This document shows positions 1-9,786 of a stretch of 64,000 bases of DNA, piece after piece. A program made the translations under genes and the position numbers. Within the stretch, counting starts at the first letter, position 1. Every line of letters starts with the position of its first letter. The DNA lies in assembly GCA_027422505.1 (NCBI GenBank), contig JAPQWV010001420.1, positions 25,001-89,000 of the forward strand. Reading direction: 5' to 3'. The notes beneath the pieces are model-generated. The model was not told the origin of the DNA and searched no databases. It saw nothing but the letters and a program-made list of their open reading frames with translations. The stretch is from Craterostigma plantagineum (lineage: Eukaryota > Streptophyta > Magnoliopsida > Lamiales > Linderniaceae).

Positions 1-983
1 AGCCAAATCCACCTTGAGCGCAACCCGAGGGGGGCGGCTCATGCTGTTATACCCCGAACAGATCTCCTGGGTTAAAAGAATGTTATCACTGATCTTCCTC
101 CCGGAATAAAAGCCGTCTGAGTCGGATGAACGAGCTCCCCAAGAACAAGCTTCAACCTGTTAGCAATAACCTTAGAGATTACCTTAAACAGGACGTTGCA
201 GCATGAGATAGGCCGATAGTCAGCCGCTGTCCTCGGTGAGTCCCCCTTCGGAATGAGTGTGATGGACGTGCTGTTAAGGCCCTTAAGCAACCGGCCCGTC
301 AAAAAGAAGTCCTGAACCGAGAGAATGAGATCCTCCCAAATAATACTCCACGCCGCTTTAAAGAAGCGGCCGTAAATCCGTCCGGTCCCGAGCCTCTCGT
401 CTCGTCCCCATAGAGAAGAGAGCCTCCTTGATCTCAGTCGGCTAATAGGTCTGATCATATGAGAAGCCGTCTCCACCGAAAGAGATCGAGTATAAGGCAC
501 AAGATCCGAGTGGGTAACCTGATTAGGCCTCGCCGAGACTCCCAACAGCTCGCGATAGAAATGCACCAACTCATACCGAACAGCCCCCTCACCATGGATC
601 AGCTCCCCGCTCTCAGAATCCAATGCAAGAATCCGATTCCTTGCGCGTCGCATAGCTACACGTCGGAAGAAGAATGACGTGCACTGATCCCCCTCTTTAA
701 GCCAAGATAGCTTGGCCGTTGTTGCGACAACGCAGAGTGCTCCATATCCACAGCCCTCGTGTATAAGACTCGGCAGAATCGCTCCAAGTCGTGGAAGAAC
801 GCCTCATCCGGGAATCTGCTCGCAAAATCTTGACAGATGTCAAGGAAGCGCTTGGCATCAACAACATTCACCGCTAGATCCCCCTTCGCCCTACGCATCT
901 GTCGGAATATAGACTTGAGGTCCTTAAGGCGCCCCGTGAGAACATACATAGGATAACCCGATCGCGCAACCTTAGGCGCCCCC
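1..983 (-). pseudogene. LINE ORF2 fragment (endonuclease-RT linker and RT N-terminus), segmental copy of LINE-5
   Basis: The minus strand encodes the region between the endonuclease and reverse transcriptase of an L1-type LINE, then the RT N-terminus (LITLIPKG, YRPISCCNVLFKVISK, QTAFIPG). It runs off the left window edge. It matches 45,595-46,580 almost base for base, and both copies continue into the same Tat-type ORF at the same point, so this is a duplicated piece of DNA and not an independent LINE insertion. Differences from the other copy are mostly 1-4 bp insertions or deletions (near 97, 390, 487, 715, 972, 986 and 1014), which break the frame. It is not functional. Confidence 0.85.
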
Positions 984-1105
984 GTGAGAGAAAAATTTCC
1001 CCTCTTCTTTCTTGCTTGCTTCAGGAAAGCAGAAATCATGGGGACCGAAGGCTCATAACGAGAGTGAGAAAGAATAACGACGAGAGAAAGAAGGAGACTG
1101 AAGGA
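984..1105 (-). pseudogene. Tat-type gypsy ORF fragment next to the LINE copy
   Basis: The minus strand resembles the part of the putative gypsy-type transposon protein (Pfam Transposase_28-like) found at 46,581-46,703, reading into the LINE sequence to its left. The similarity to that copy stops at about 1104, where the sequence switches to the Athila LTR. The six bases ACTGAA are common to both partners and bridge the switch, which suggests microhomology-mediated joining or an assembly join. Confidence 0.65.
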
Positions 1106-1531
1106 TTTTAGATCCCCACGAGCGTTTAGGGCGACAGCAAATTCGCGAGTGGGTAGGAAATTACTGCGATTTAGTCAAGAATCACGTAGGCACGATATTT
1201 CATTGTCTTAGGCGATCACACCTAGCGGGATTCGAATCCCGAGCACATCTTTATCATCTGAAGCTTCGTATCAGTTCTAAGTGTGTTCTTTGAATTTCTA
1301 GTTGATTTGGGAGCGGTCTGTTAGGTTAAGTCACAAAACAATTTGCGTGTTTTAATTAGGCTAAATATCGAGTCGATAGGTCACTACTAGTACTTGATTT
1401 ATTCCATGTGTTCGATACTCGTTTACTCACTTTACTGCACTACAAACGATAGGTCCACTGCCTATCGCACGTCGGTGATAGTAATTAGGTCTTCGTTTTA
1501 ATTATTACTTGTCGCACTTTCCATTCACACA
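1106..1531 (+). repeat. 3' part of an Athila-like LTR (5' LTR position)
   Basis: This stretch matches 12,955-13,381, the end of the 3' LTR, with only about ten visible differences. The upstream two thirds of the LTR, including its promoter, are missing and replaced by the LINE/Tat segment. It contains the perfect 16-bp palindrome CGGGATTCGAATCCCG at 1226-1241. The LTR probably ends with CA at 1531. Confidence 0.75.
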
Positions 1532-1918
1532 CCACGTGTCGATCATGGCTCATTTTGAACGTTGTCTTCATCAGATCTCCAAATTTCAGGCATAACCGGG
1601 GATTAGTAGAGCCGAAGATGATGTCGTCGACGTATACTTGGACGATCATCAAATCTTTGTCTTGCTACTTAATGACGAGAGTTGTATCGATTGTCCTCGG
1701 ATAAATCCAGACTTCATGAGAATTCGCTCAGGACGTCATACCAAGCGTGAGGGGCTTGTTTTAGTCCGTAGATAGCTTTATCCAATCGACAGACGTAATC
1801 AGGGTGATCTTGTTCGACGAAGCCTTTTGGCTGGGCGACGTAGATTTCTTCCTTCAACACGACATTGAGAAAGGCGGTCTTTACATCCATTTGGTAGACT
1901 TTGAAGTCCTTATGGGCC
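1532..1918 (-). pseudogene. SIRE-like copia RT fragment, copy of 13,382-13,717
   Basis: Read on the minus strand this encodes the palm of a Ty1/copia RT, including the YVDDIIFG active-site motif (RC of about 1610-1650). It sits between the LTR fragment and the gag leader, where the primer-binding site should be. The same LTR-copia junction occurs at 13,381/13,382. This copy keeps about 37 bp and 14 bp of copia sequence that the 13.4 kb copy has lost, so it is not simply a recent copy of that sequence in its present form. Similarity stops at 1918, after GGGCCG. Confidence 0.75.
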
Positions 1919-2095
1919 GTTTTCTTTGTTTCTACTATTTTGACGTTTTCTTTGTTTATACTATTTGCGTTATTTGTGTTATTTGCGTGAGTTGTTTTCC
2001 TACGTCATTATTCGTCTCATATTCTTTTCGACGTATTTGTTTACGCCTTTGCTAATTTTTCTTTTTCACTCATTGAAGGTACAATTCAGCAGTGA
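1919..2095 (+). other. Untranslated gag leader of the Athila-like element
   Basis: T-rich non-coding stretch between the copia fragment and the likely gag start at 2096. It contains short GTTATTTGCGT/GTTATTTGTGT-type direct repeats (about 1968-1990). No primer-binding site was recognised in it. Confidence 0.45.
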
Positions 2096-4060
2096 ATGAC
2101 CGAACCCATCCATCCCCATCGTTGACGCAGACCCGGATTTCGAGCGGAAGTTACGAAGAAAACTCAAGTACGACACCGAAGGAGCTTCCACTAGCTCTCA
2201 GGACCGTTTAGTTAGCTATTCAGAGGATAGTTCGCTGGAATCCATCCAAAACTCACGTGTAGAGGCAGCCGTAGATAGTCCCTACACAGAAGTAGACATG
2301 GCGGACCACCGAGTGCCCGTCCATCACATTCCAGAGGAGGAGCCATCACTTCAGGACCTTCTCAAGAATGCCGCGCTAGGCGGTACTGAGTCGGCGATTG
2401 TCATTCCACCGATCGAGAACAATAACTTCGAGCTGAAGCACTCTTGGCTTCAGATGATATTCCAGACGGCCCAGTTTGAAGGAAACCCCGACATGACCCT
2501 TACTCCCATCTGAAGGCGTTTCTGACGGTGACCGACACCATCAAGATCAATGGTGTCCCGGGCAATGCAATCAAGCTGATGCTGTTCCCGTTCTCGCTCA
2601 AGTTCAGGGCGAGAGACTGGTTGGATATGTTGTCGCCCAGATCGATCACTACCTGGGAGGAGATGCGAGCCGCCGTCATCAACCACTACTTCCACTAACG
2701 AAGGTGCTAAGGTTGAAGACGGAGATTTCTCTCTTTCACCAAAAGGATTCCGAAAACTTGTATGAGGTGTGGGAGCGTTATAAGGCGCTACTGAAGAGGT
2801 GCCCACAGCACGGGATGTCGAAGGAAGCCCAGATCAACCGATTTCACGAGGGGCTCAACGATCAAACTGTCCATATGCTAGACGGAGCTGCTCGAGGAGG
2901 ACTCGTGAAGCTCAACGCGACTGACGCGTGGAATTTGATTGAGGATTACTCGAGGACCAGCTTCACGAGGGGCAATACCAGGATGAAGACACCCGGTGTG
3001 TTTGGAGTCAGCGAGGAGACGGCCACCAATGCCAAGATCGAGGCGCTCCAGCAACAAATCGCCTCGACGAACTCCTAGTTGTAGACGGTGATTGGTGCAT
3101 TACTTCCCAAGTCCGGGCAGACTCAGTCCGTGAACGCCGTGGCCACCACCACACCGACGCAGCACACGCCCTTACGTGCCATTGTGCGGGATTTGCGGCG
3201 CAGCCCACGAGACCTCAGATTGCCAACTTGGGCAGCCGCTGGAGCACGTAGATTATATGGGCAATTACCAAGGTGGCCAGCGAAGCTACCAGCCTCGGGC
3301 ACATCCAAACTTGGCGTACGGAAATCAGAACCATCAGGGCCAAGGACCGCCATTCAGACCATAACGTCCGGATTCCAAAATGGGTCACCACGACAATACC
3401 AGAATGCGCCCGCAGGAGGATCCGACGACATGAGGGAGTGAAGGACATGATGAAGACGCTTCTCACGAATTTCAGTAGCACACACTGCAGCCCACAAAAG
3501 CCGGATGACGAAGATGGAGGAGTATATGGAGGCGAACGACTTGCGTGCTCAGAACACGGACGCCTCGCTCAAAAAGCTGGAGCAACAGATGGGCCAGATG
3601 GCGAAGCAGCTGGCGGGGCGTACTCAGGGATCGCTCCCAAGCTACACCGAGCCGAATCCCAAGGAGTATTGCAAGGCGGTGACACTGAGGAATGGGCGAG
3701 TACTGCAAGAAGTGCCCGCCAAGAAGGCCAAGGAGAATGCCAACTTCGAGAGCCACGACGAGCCCGAAGTAGAGGAGATCAGAGGCGACGATGTCGAGAA
3801 GGCCGACGCTGAGAAGGAGAAGGTCGAGCCCGAAAAGAAAAAGGTGACGGAGATCCAGCGGCCACCGGTGAAGCCATACTAGCCGAAGATCCCATACCCG
3901 GCTCGATTGAAGAAGGACAAGAATGAGGAACAATTTGGTAAATTTATGGGTATGTGTAAAGAATTACATATTAACTTACCTTTTGTTGAAGCTATTACGC
4001 AGATGCCCAGCTTCGCCAAGTTCTTGAAGGACCTCTGACGAACAGACGGAAGCTCGAGCA
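2096..4060 (+). pseudogene. Athila-like gag (capsid and zinc knuckle), frameshifted
   Basis: Gag forms the retrotransposon's virus-like particle and binds its RNA. A start at 2096 followed by one frameshift joins an acidic N-terminus to the stretch MADHRVPVHH (2298). The capsid continues through FQTAQFEGNP (about 2450), a frame change near 2490, RDWLDMLSPRSITTWEEM, then YKALLKRCPQHGMSKEAQINRF (around 2790). A CCHC-like knuckle, CGICGAAHETSDC, is read at about 3187-3225. After it comes a charged C-terminus with MEEYMEANDLRAQN (3513) and a Lys/Glu-rich tail. At least four frame changes and several stops make it non-functional. The assignment rests on gene order and the following Athila-type protease. 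Confidence 0.75.
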
Positions 4061-5283
4061 CGTCTCCACCGTATGCCTGCGAGGAGAGTGTTCGGCGATA
4101 CTCAAAAGCAAGATCCCGAAGAAGCTTAAGAACCCAGGGAGTTTTACAGTTCCCTGCCTTATAGGAGATTGGTGATTGAGCGTGCGTTAGCAGACCTAGG
4201 TGCTAGCATTAATCTTATGCCGTATTCTATGATTAAGCGTTTAGGACTAGGTGAACCACGACCCACTAGGATGAGCCTCCAATTAGCTGATAGGTCGTTA
4301 AAGTACCCTCGAGGTGTTCTCGAGGATGTCCTAGTCAAGGTCGATAAATTTGTGATCCCTGCTGATTTTGTTATTTTAGATATGGAGGAAGACGAAAATT
4401 TTCCCTTGATCTTAGGTAGACCGTTCCTAGCGACGGGGGAGACCATGATAGACGTTAGGAATGAGACTTTAACCTTGACAGTAGACGGCGAGAAAGTTAC
4501 TTTTAATATGGCCGACTCGATGAAAAAGAGTGGCGAGCAAGATGATAAATGTTACTTTTTAGACGTATTTGAGCACGACTTCCTCTTTTCCGTACAAGGT
4601 CTATCACAGGTCGGAGAGCAGGACATGCATTCGCTTATGCAAATCGATGAGTGTGGGGAGGAGGTCGACGAGCCTATCATAGCCATCGACGAGAGCAGCG
4701 AAGAGGATAAGGAAAAGAGCTCAGTCGAGGAGCCACATGTCCTAGAGTTGAAACCGCTCCCCAACCACCTCGAGTACGCGTTCCTTAGCAGCAATGGAGG
4801 GCTGCCAGTCATCATCTCGTCGAGTCTCGACGACGCACAGAAGGGCCAGCTCTTAGACGTGTTGAAGGCGCACAAGAAGGCTTTGGCGTGGAAGATATCC
4901 CACATAAGGGGTATCAACCTGAGCTATTGCACGAACAAGATCCTCATGGAGGACGACTTCAAGCCGATCGCTCAACGCCAAAGGCGCCTCAACCCCAACA
5001 TGAAGGACGTGGTAAAGAAGGAGGTGATCAAATTGTTAGACGCGGGGATGATCTATCCCATTTCAGACAGCGTGGGTCAGCCCGGTCCAAGTGGTCCCCA
5101 AGAAGGGAGGCATGACGGTCGTCACGAACGATAGGAACGGGCTAATTCCGACGAGGACGGTGACTGGATGGCGAGTCTGCACCGACTACAGAAGTTGAAC
5201 GATGCGACGAGAAAAGATAACTTTCCCTTACCATTTATTGATCAGATGTTAGAAAAGTTAGCCGGTCACTCATTTTACTGTTA
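4061..5283 (+). pseudogene. Athila-like pol: aspartic protease and truncated RT
   Basis: The open stretch 4169-5134 begins with a retropepsin-like domain (ALADLGASINLMPYSMIKRL, flap, then LILGRPFLATG), whose DLGAS carries the catalytic Asp. An acidic linker follows, then the N-terminal fingers of a gypsy RT (HIRGINLSYC, PIAQRQRRLNPNM, VIKLLDAGMIYPI). After one frameshift it continues with a [27 protein letters not shown] segment (about 5170-5260). It then stops at 5283 and is joined directly to RNase H tail sequence. The RT active-site FxDD block, connection and most of RNase H are absent, a deletion of several hundred codons' worth of sequence at most, so the element cannot make its own RT. 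Confidence 0.8.
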
Positions 5284-6786
5284 GCAAAGCCGGACGCCAA
5301 GCCCCGGCTGATCAGGTGGATCTTACTCCTGCAAGAGTTCGACATTGAGATCCGCGATAAGAAAGGTGCAGAGAACTTGGCGACAGATCACCTCTCTCGA
5401 CTAGAGGAGTCCGATATCTATAATAAGGACGAACGGGCAATACAAGATCGATTCCCAGACGAGCATCTTTACGCGATACATGTGGTAAGTGACGACACCC
5501 ATTGGTTTGCAGATTATGCTAACTATCTCATTGCGAGGGTCCTACCAAAGAGTACACCAGTCAGCAAAAGAAGAAATTCTTTTCTGATCTGAGGTACTAC
5601 TTTTGGGAAGACCCGTATCTTTTCAGGAGATGTGCAGACTAGGTGATCCGACGATGCGTTGCTGCTGCGGAAACGACGCAGATCCTTAGGCATTGCCACA
5701 ACGGACCGACGGGAGGGCACTAGCAGCCAACCGAACCGCTCAGAAGGTGTTGGAGAGCGGGTTCTACTGGCCCACGATCTTCAAAGACGCCCAAAGGTAC
5801 GTTGACACTTGTGATCAGTGTCAGCGCGCAGGTAATCTCTCGAAACGCGACGAAATGCCCCAGAATTTCATCTTAGTCTGTGAGATTTTTGATGTATGGT
5901 GTATAGATTTTATGGATCCATTTCCTAGCTCGTACAATAATAAGTACATCCTAGTTGCTGTCGATTATGTGTCTAAGTGGGCCGAGGCGCAAGCCTTACC
6001 CACGAATGATGCTAGGGTAGTCGTTAGATTTTTGCGAGCATTGTTTTCACGTATTGGGGCACCTAGATGCATTATTAGTGATAGAGGCACTCACTTTTTT
6101 AACACCCAGTTTGCACGCACCTTAGAACGTTACGGTGTTAGACATAGCCTATCCACCCGTACCATCCCTAAGCTAGTGGTCAAGTCGAACTAGTGAACCG
6201 CGAGTTGAAACGCATCCTAGAAAAGAGCATAGAGGGGAACCGTAGGGAGTGGGCAAATAAGTTGAATGATGCACTTTGGGCATATAGGACTGCATATAAG
6301 ATCCCCATAGGCACTACACCATATAGATTAGTTTATGGAAAGGCATGTCATCTTCCCGTAGAAATAGAGCATAAGGCATATTGGGCCATCAAGTCCTTGA
6401 ATCTTGATTTGGAGAACGCCGGCGGAAAGCGGCAACTCCAAATCAACGAGTTAGACGAGTGGCGTTTATCGGCTTACGATAACGCCCGCATGTATAAGGA
6501 ACATTCAAAAGTCTATCACGACAAAAAAATTAGGGAAAGATGAGAGTTTCAGGAAGGGGACCAAGTCCTTCTTTTTAACTCTCGACTTAGGCTTTTTCCT
6601 GGCAAGCTTAGATCACGCTGGTCAGGACCTTTCACTGTTACCCGTATTTTTCATTATGGTACTATTGAGATTTCAGATACGGAGCAGGGTACCTTCAAAG
6701 TGAACGGCCACAGGTTGAAGCACTATCACGCAGGCGAGGAAGACGTGACCAAAAAGGAGGTGCTGTACCTAGACTTCCAGACTTGA
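5284..6786 (+). pseudogene. Athila-like pol: RNase H tail and integrase
   Basis: Starts with the RNase H C-terminus ([29 protein letters not shown]). A degraded zinc-binding region follows ([28 protein letters not shown]), then the integrase core. The first catalytic Asp lies in [10 protein letters not shown] and the second in IISDRGTHF. The third, a Glu, lies in a different frame at about 6186, because a frameshift separates 5693-6193 from 6193-6543. The C-terminal part ([35 protein letters not shown]) continues past a TGA at 6541-6543 to a stop near 6786. Integrase would insert the cDNA; this copy is broken. Confidence 0.8.
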
Positions 6787-6898
6787 GCGAACGAAAAGAA
6801 CGTCCGGCTAAAGACGGTAAAGAAAGCGCTTCTTGGGAGGCAACCCATGTATTTCCTTTTATGTGTTAGCCATTAGTCAAGTAAAAAAAAGGGAGGGG

Positions 6899-7490
6899 GT
6901 CACGGTCAACTGCTTAAGCAGTCACGGCCGTGACGTACAAACATGTAGACACTGCCACTTGTCACGGCCAACTGCTTAAGCAGTCACGGCCGTGACCACC
7001 TCTAGAGGCCCCTACTGCCCCACGTCATGGCCAATGGCTTAAGCCATCAAGGCCGTGACGCCCACGAAAAAAATAAAATAAAATAAAATAAAATAAAAAA
7101 GGGGCCCCTACTGCCCCACGTCACGGCCAATGGCTTAAGCCATCACGGCCGTGACGCCCACGAAAAATAACATAAAATAAAATAAAATAAAAAAAGGTCA
7201 CGGACAACTGCTTAAGCAGTCACGACCGTGACGACCTCCAGAGGCTCTCTCTGCCTCTTGTCACGGCTAGACGCAAACGCGTCACGGCCGTGACTTCTCC
7301 CAGAGGCCTCTACTGCCTCCTGTCACGGCCAATGACTTAAGTCATCACGGCCGCGACACACAAAAAATAAATAAATAAATAATTCGATCCCGTCACGGCC
7401 TTTGACGTATACGTCACGACCGTGACTGAGGGCAGAGGCGGACACTGTCGAGTGTCACGGCCAAGATCTCTCATAGGTCACGGCCGTGAC
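6899..7490 (+). repeat. Array of nine 36-bp nested-palindrome units
   Basis: Units lie at 6899-6934, 6961-6996, 7024-7059, 7120-7155, 7197-7232, 7260-7294, 7322-7357, 7392-7426 and 7454-7490. Each has a left arm GTCACGGCC, an inner segment of about 14 bp, and a right part CACGGCCGTGAC that ends in the reverse complement of the left arm. Small changes occur in the arms. Inner segments include ACTGCTTAAGCAGT (units 1, 2, 5), ATGGCTTAAGCCAT (3, 4), ATGACTTAAGTCAT (7) and TGACGTATACGTCA (8), all perfect palindromes. Unit 6 has a GACGC/GCGTC stem with a 4-nt loop, and unit 9 is least regular. Spacers are 25-65 bp and include AAAAT-type runs. No coding capacity is seen. Confidence 0.9.
7068..7193 (+). 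repeat. AAAAT microsatellites between palindrome units
   Basis: Two (AAAAT)n tracts, about 7068-7098 and 7163-7195, lie between units 3-4 and 4-5 of the palindrome array. A related (AAAT)n tract lies at about 7363-7382. They are simple-sequence repeats with no evident function. Confidence 0.8.
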
Positions 7491-8440
7491 CTCGACGATT
7501 TTAAGTTCAAAAAATCCTTTTTTTTCTCTCTCTCTCCCTTCTCTTCCTTTCCTCTCCCTTTCTCGCGATTTCTCTTCCCCTCTCTCTCGTCTCTCTCAAA
7601 CACCAACCTCACCACCTTCGACCACCACCGCCGCCGTCACCCCCAACTCCGGCGACACCCACAACACCACCCTCAACCGCTATTTAATTCGATTAAGAAT
7701 ACAAGGTATGCCTTTTGCCCTATCTACTCCGAATTCGGAAATTGTGGCCGTAATTGCTAATTTCTGGATGCTGTTTGCTATTATTCGTTCACTATGTGCC
7801 ATAGATGCTAGAGAATTGCCTGATTAAGTAAATTTTTGGTTGAATTTGAAATCATCCGACGAACCTAACTTCGTTTAATTTGGGGGTTTTCGAATTTTGT
7901 CTTGATCTGGGTTAATCTTGCTCTCTTATGATTAGATACATGCTATGAATGCTTTGGGTGTGCTTAATTACATGAATTTGTGGTTGAATTGCAGGAAGTT
8001 ACGATGAACCCTAATTTCTAAATTTGGAGATTTCCGAAATTGGGTACGATTTGGTGTTGTAATTGTTCTTTTATGTAGATATACATGCTAAATACACCTT
8101 CAGCATGCTTAATTTGTGGGTTTTGTTCATTGATTTTGCTTTTGAAAATATGGAACCCTAAATCAGAAATTGGGGATTTCTGGAATTATTTGGTGAATTC
8201 CGTTGTTTTGGTGATGTTACTTATCCTCGATTCATAATATGATATATTTGGGTACCTTCGCTTGTTCAATTTTGGACTTGGATTGAGTAATTTAGGTTGC
8301 ACGCCACATGTTCGACAAAATGCCACCTTGAGTTTTTTCTTGCAGAATAATATGTGTCATTTGTCGCTATTTTGATCGAATCGCACCGCTTGCATTTACG
8401 TGTTACCTCTTTGAGCTCACATTATTTTTTTACAGGTACT
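7491..8440 (+). promoter_or_regulatory. CT-rich leader and possible intron upstream of the post-pol ORF
   Basis: A strongly pyrimidine-rich stretch (about 7516-7600) resembles a plant 5' untranslated leader. AAG/GTATG at 7705/7706 fits a plant splice donor. The AT-rich, T-rich sequence that follows has acceptor-like ends TTGCAG near 7994 and 8345, and TTTTTTTACAG at 8435, six bases before the ATG at 8441. A 730-bp intron from 7706 to 8435 would place a non-coding first exon in front of the ORF. No clear TATA box is seen upstream; the palindrome array occupies that position. Splicing is inferred from sequence only. Confidence 0.4.
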
Positions 8441-9786
8441 ATGGGTAAAAGTCGTTCTTTAGCTCAGCGTGACCCGCCTCGCGGTCGCCCGTTCGACAAA
8501 GGCGACGCGGACCTCCGCCGACAATGCTAGAAGCCATGGGCCAGTTCACTGACGAGGCTCAGACTGCACGCTACAACAGGCTGAAGGGGATGGAGTTCAT
8601 CCTCATGGACCAGATCGACTACGATACGCTGGCGAAGCACCACATCGATCAGCAAGTCACGCAGTACCCCTCGCTCAGTGGATGGACCACTTTCGTCGGC
8701 ATTGACGAACCAGCGTACAAGGAACTCACCTTGGAGTTCCTTTCCACCTACTCCTACGATGAATACGGTGACCACAGAATCAGATTCCGGGCATTCAACG
8801 AAGAGCACATCGTGCAAGACGACAACCTCTCCATGCACTTGGAGTACGAGAGTCACACCCTCACCGGTCCTTTGCGACCTACTTTGACCAGCCGGGAGGT
8901 CGACAGGGTTGCTGGGCTGACATTGCTCGACCGGGCGAACCAGCATTCAGCCCAAAGACCTCGAAGGCGTCCGCACTCAGGAGCCCAGGACTCTGCTATA
9001 TCCACCGCCTCCTCACGACCTTGCTCACACCGAGGGGCGAGTCGCACGGAGCAATCACCCTCCATGACCTCTTTTTACTAGCTAAGCTGCATCGAGGTGA
9101 ACAGGTCCATCTGGGGATGGGGGTGGCCCACGCCTTCAGTGCTCAGGCGGAAGCAAGAAGCCATGGAAAGATCGCCGTAGGAGCACTCATCACCAAGGTC
9201 ATCCGAGGACTACGCCTTTGCCCAGCGAATGCACCCGACATGGAGATAGTCGGCGGGCGCAATCCCCTGAACGAGGAGATGCTCGTCAATATGAAGATGC
9301 TGGTGAAGGCACCCACCTGGACTCGCACGAACAAGGTGTACGTCTGGCACGAGATGTATCGTGGCCAGACAGACCACATCGATGTCCCCGCCGACCAGCT
9401 CTACCTCGATGGCCCTTACCCAGTGGAGACAGACACGACCGCCGGGCCCTCCCACTCCTCCGGTTACCACCAAGGCGAATCTTCCGGCGTAGCCCCCCTA
9501 CGCGTCGACGGCGGACCTCGAAGCACTGCACCAAGACATGATGCGCATGAACGCCGAATCGCTGCAGAGGGACGACGAGATCCGGCGATACAACGAAGAG
9601 ACTCGGCGCCGACAGGAAGAGTACGAGCGCCAGAACGAAGAAGCCCACCGCCGGTACGATGCAGAATTAGAGCGCTATAACCAGGCCCTTCAAGCCATGG
9701 ACACGGCGCTCAAATATTCACAGCAGTCGATGGCCTTCCTTCGCCCGAGGCCACCATCGCCGCAGCCACCACCGCCACCACCTTAG
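8441..9786 (+). pseudogene. ATHILA ORF-1-like protein downstream of pol
   Basis: The likely start is the ATG at 8441 (MGKSRSLAQRDPPRG). One frameshift near 8525 leads into MLEAMGQFTDEAQ... and on through IDYDTLAKHHI, YPSLSGW and YKELTLEFLSTY. A second frameshift near 8950 leads to ITLHDLFLLAKLHRGEQVHLG and GRNPLNEEMLVNM, and a third near 9500 to a charged coiled-coil tail (RDDEIRRYNEETRRRQEEYE) ending in a proline run before TAG at 9784-9786. The layout resembles the ATHILA ORF-1 family found after pol in Athila elements; its biochemical role is unknown. The size fits about 440 residues if frames were continuous. Low-divergence frameshifts suggest fairly recent decay. Confidence 0.7.

Noticed and set aside
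1221..1245. Possible tRNA T-arm (TTCGAAT core) in the Athila LTR
   Set aside because: The stem is a plain palindrome, the conserved 53-61 pair is not satisfied, and no acceptor, D or anticodon arm can be built around it.
3123..3353. Overlapping open frames on both strands in the gag region (3000-3900)
   Set aside because: They are shadows of the GC-rich gag sequence. The plus-strand frames carry the capsid and zinc-knuckle motifs; the others have none.
6899..7490. CRISPR-like array reading of the palindrome units
   Set aside because: The window is plant retrotransposon DNA, spacers are uneven simple-sequence or repeated text, and no cas gene is present.
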